Below are positions 62,208-64,000 of a DNA stretch of 64,000 nt, piece by piece (positions within the stretch are counted from its first letter, which is position 1; every line of letters starts with the position of its first letter). The stretch lies in contig JAHBVG010000010.1 of the NCBI GenBank assembly GCA_019637695.1, positions 1 to 64,000 of the forward strand. The letters run 5' to 3'. A program made the position numbers and the translations under genes. This DNA is from Caldilineaceae bacterium (GTDB lineage: Bacteria > Chloroflexota > Anaerolineae > Caldilineales > Caldilineaceae). The notes beneath the pieces were generated by a model. That model saw only the letters and a program-made list of their open reading frames with translations. It did no database searches and had not been told where the DNA came from.

Positions 62208-63830
62208 TTATCTCGCCCGCCCTGGGTGGATCAACCCCCATGGGCTGGGCATCTCGCCCACAGGGATCTCGATCACTGTGGGCAGATCGCTGGCAAAACC
62301 CTGGCGGATCGCTCGCCGCAGATCGTCAAAACTTTGAGCGCGGATTCCCTGCGCGCCGAACGATTCGGTCAATCGTACAAAATCCGGGTTGTGGAGATCG
62401 GTAGCGATCACTCGATTTCCGTAATTTTCCTTCTGCATCCGGCGCACATTGCCATACGCCCCATCGTTGAAGACGAGCGTCACCGTTGCGATCTTGTGCT
62501 GGACAGCAGTCGCCAGCTCCATCGCCGTGAATAGGAAACCACCGTCGCCCGCTACTGACAGCACCGGCTTGTCGGGGTTGGCGACTTTGACGCCCAGCGC
62601 CGTCGCCACGCCCCAGCCCAGTGTGCCCTGATAGCCGTTGGTAATGTAGGTGCGCGGACGGTAGACGGGAAAGGCCACGCGGCCCACATAGCCCACCTGG
62701 GTCAACTCATCCACGAAAAGGCCCTCTTCGGGTAGCTCCTCGCGGATCAGGCGCAGATAGTCGATCTGCGGGCTGAGCTTGGCAAACTCGGCGTCGATCT
62801 CGGCTTTGAGCCCGACCATCTCCACTTTGCGCGATGGACGGATGATATTGGATCGCCGCAGCGACTCCACCAGCAGCCGCGTCGCTTCGTCCGCGTCCGC
62901 AGTGATGCTCACGGCTGGCGGGTGGACGCGTGTATGCTCTGTCGGATCGATGTCAATGCGGATCAGCTTGAGATCGGCGTCCACGCCCCACTCCAACAGC
63001 GGACGCGCCAGCCGCGTGCCAATGGCGAGGATCACGTCCGCCCTCGCCCATAAGCGATGGCCGGCGGGGATGGTGTGGCTAAGGTAGTAGCGACTATCGA
63101 GGACGCCGCGTCCGTTATAGCTGGCCACCACTGGCGCTTGCACCATCTCCGCCAATTCGCGCACCGCCTCGGATGCGTCCTGCGCGCCGCCGCCCACGAA
63201 GATCACCGGATTCCTGGCCTTGCCCAGCAGATCCGCCGCTCGATAGATGGCGTCGAGATCCGGCGCAGGGCGGCGCGCGTTGAGCGGGATCGGCGAGAGA
63301 TCGACATCCCCTTTGGCCGAGAGGACATCCGGCGGGATCTCCAAGCCAACGGGTTGTGGTCGATCCGAGTGGAGTTGGTTGAACGCAGCGGCGACAAAGC
63401 GGGGCGCTTCTTGCGGCGTGGCGATACGTTCCGCCCATTTGGTCAGCGAGCGCAGGATGCCCAATTGATCGGGGATCTCGTGGAGCATCCCATAGCCGCG
63501 ACCGATCTGATCCGAGCGGATCTGGCCGGTGAGGCAGAGGACTTTGGCGTTGCAAGCGTAAGCCGTGGAAAGCGCCGCCGTCGTGTTGAGGAAGCCCGGC
63601 CCCGGCACCACGCTGTAGACGCCCACCCGCTGCGACGCCAGCGCGTAGCCCAACGCCATATAGGCCGCGCCCTGTTCGTGCCGCGTCCCGATCACGCGCA
63701 ACCGATCCCCGGCGTCATAGACGGCGTTGAAAAAGTAATCATTCTGCACACCGGGCAGCGCAAAGATCGTCTCCACCCTGTGGCCGATCAACGACGACAC
63801 CAACGCTTCCCCGCCCGTTACCATCGGCAT
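62208..63830 (-). CDS. Thiamine diphosphate-dependent enzyme, acetolactate synthase-like
   Basis: 540 aa from ATG 63830, with AGGTAGG upstream (ATG 63824 is an alternative). ThDP-family order: N-terminal PYR domain with IFALPGVQNDYFFNAVYDAG and TRHEQGAAYMALGYALAS (catalytic Glu), a central domain with NPVIFVGGGAQDASEAVRELA, and a C-terminal PP domain with SVAGDGGFLFTAMELATAVQ and LVFNDGAYGNVRRMQ (ThDP/Mg motif GDG-Nx). It resembles IlvB-like decarboxylases/carboligases, but no small regulatory subunit is near. The reaction is undetermined. It could be a benzoylformate/oxalyl-type or glyoxylate carboligase-like enzyme. Confidence 0.88.
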   Translation of the reverse strand: MPMVTGGEALVSSLIGHRVETIFALPGVQNDYFFNAVYDAGDRLRVIGTRHEQGAAYMALGYALASQRVGVYSVVPGPGFLNTTAALSTAYACNAKVLCLTGQIRSDQIGRGYGMLHEIPDQLGILRSLTKWAERIATPQEAPRFVAAAFNQLHSDRPQPVGLEIPPDVLSAKGDVDLSPIPLNARRPAPDLDAIYRAADLLGKARNPVIFVGGGAQDASEAVRELAEMVQAPVVASYNGRGVLDSRYYLSHTIPAGHRLWARADVILAIGTRLARPLLEWGVDADLKLIRIDIDPTEHTRVHPPAVSITADADEATRLLVESLRRSNIIRPSRKVEMVGLKAEIDAEFAKLSPQIDYLRLIREELPEEGLFVDELTQVGYVGRVAFPVYRPRTYITNGYQGTLGWGVATALGVKVANPDKPVLSVAGDGGFLFTAMELATAVQHKIATVTLVFNDGAYGNVRRMQKENYGNRVIATDLHNPDFVRLTESFGAQGIRAQSFDDLRRAIRQGFASDLPTVIEIPVGEMPSPWGLIHPGRAR

Positions 63831-63901
63831 ACACACCTACCTTTCCTCATCGTACAAAACCAAAGAGCGCAGAGATCGGAGAATCTCTCAATCTCGATCG
63901 C

Positions 63902-64000
63902 TCAATCTCTTCTGCTCGCCGTGTCCTCCGCTGTGAATTTTCTAAAGCTCTCAAAGATGACTCGCTCGGCGGCGGCGCTCCATGCGCCGTCGATCAACTG
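63902..64000 (-). CDS. 3' end of a gene truncated by the window edge
   Basis: On the minus strand an open frame enters from base 64000 with QLIDGAWSAAAERVIFESFR and stops at TGA 63904-63902. The last residues (KFTAEDTASRRD) look like intergenic-type text, similar to the repeat-derived tails seen elsewhere. The family cannot be named from 32 residues. Confidence 0.35.
   Translation of the reverse strand, partial: QLIDGAWSAAAERVIFESFRKFTAEDTASRRD

Overview
The window looks like a GC-rich chromosome segment of a Chloroflexota bacterium, most likely of the Caldilineae/Anaerolineae type. This is inferred from gene content and style: two complete carbohydrate ABC importer operons, very large secreted proteins ending in a short LPxVTR tail, and many noncoding hairpins and heptamer-like repeats. 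No rRNA gene is present to settle the taxonomy.

Layout. 1-6 kb: the 3' part of a CysN/CysC sulfate-activation gene, then a decay-prone stretch with a HicB antitoxin remnant, an insertion sequence with 15-bp inverted ends, a DUF433 antitoxin with a PIN-like toxin gene broken by an in-frame stop, and a frameshifted glycosidase. 6-14 kb: small housekeeping or accessory genes (DUF3883 nuclease-like, SRPBCC, VOC, BrnT toxin pair, DUF1801, PIG-L deacetylase, GT4 glycosyltransferase, HAD phosphatase). An ABC exporter sits here behind a promoter, a leader peptide and two terminators, which looks like an attenuator. 14.5-24 kb: two sugar ABC import systems, each with a binding lipoprotein and two permeases but no ATPase, with a HAD phosphatase and a FucI/AraA-like isomerase between them. 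24-35 kb: cytochrome P450, GT39-type membrane glycosyltransferase, a four-PAS hybrid histidine kinase, and a 1581-aa secreted protein.

35.2-46.1 kb is an integrative element flanked by 91-bp direct repeats, each containing a whole tRNA-Lys(CUU) gene. It carries two tyrosine recombinases, an excisionase-like HTH protein, a prim-pol/VapE-like replication protein followed by an iteron array that looks like an origin, small membrane and unknown proteins, and a structured-RNA candidate. It has no recognisable capsid or conjugation gene, so it resembles a satellite or plasmid-like island that can replicate after excision. Its genes share two private repeated motifs: a promoter-linked box before the second recombinase and the excisionase, and an ACAAAATGGGTGGT word.

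Just beyond the right tRNA copy lies the remnant of a second, related integrase and then a type I restriction system (HsdR plus an HsdM-HsdS fusion), which suggests repeated use of one tRNA site. 52-64 kb: a 1400-aa beta-helix/DUF11-type secreted protein, an FtsX/MacB-like permease with no ATPase beside it, an L-threonate-dehydrogenase-like enzyme, a DUF1186/SEC-C protein and a ThDP enzyme. A 99-bp MITE-like repeat with 15-bp target duplications occurs at least twice intact and once rearranged.
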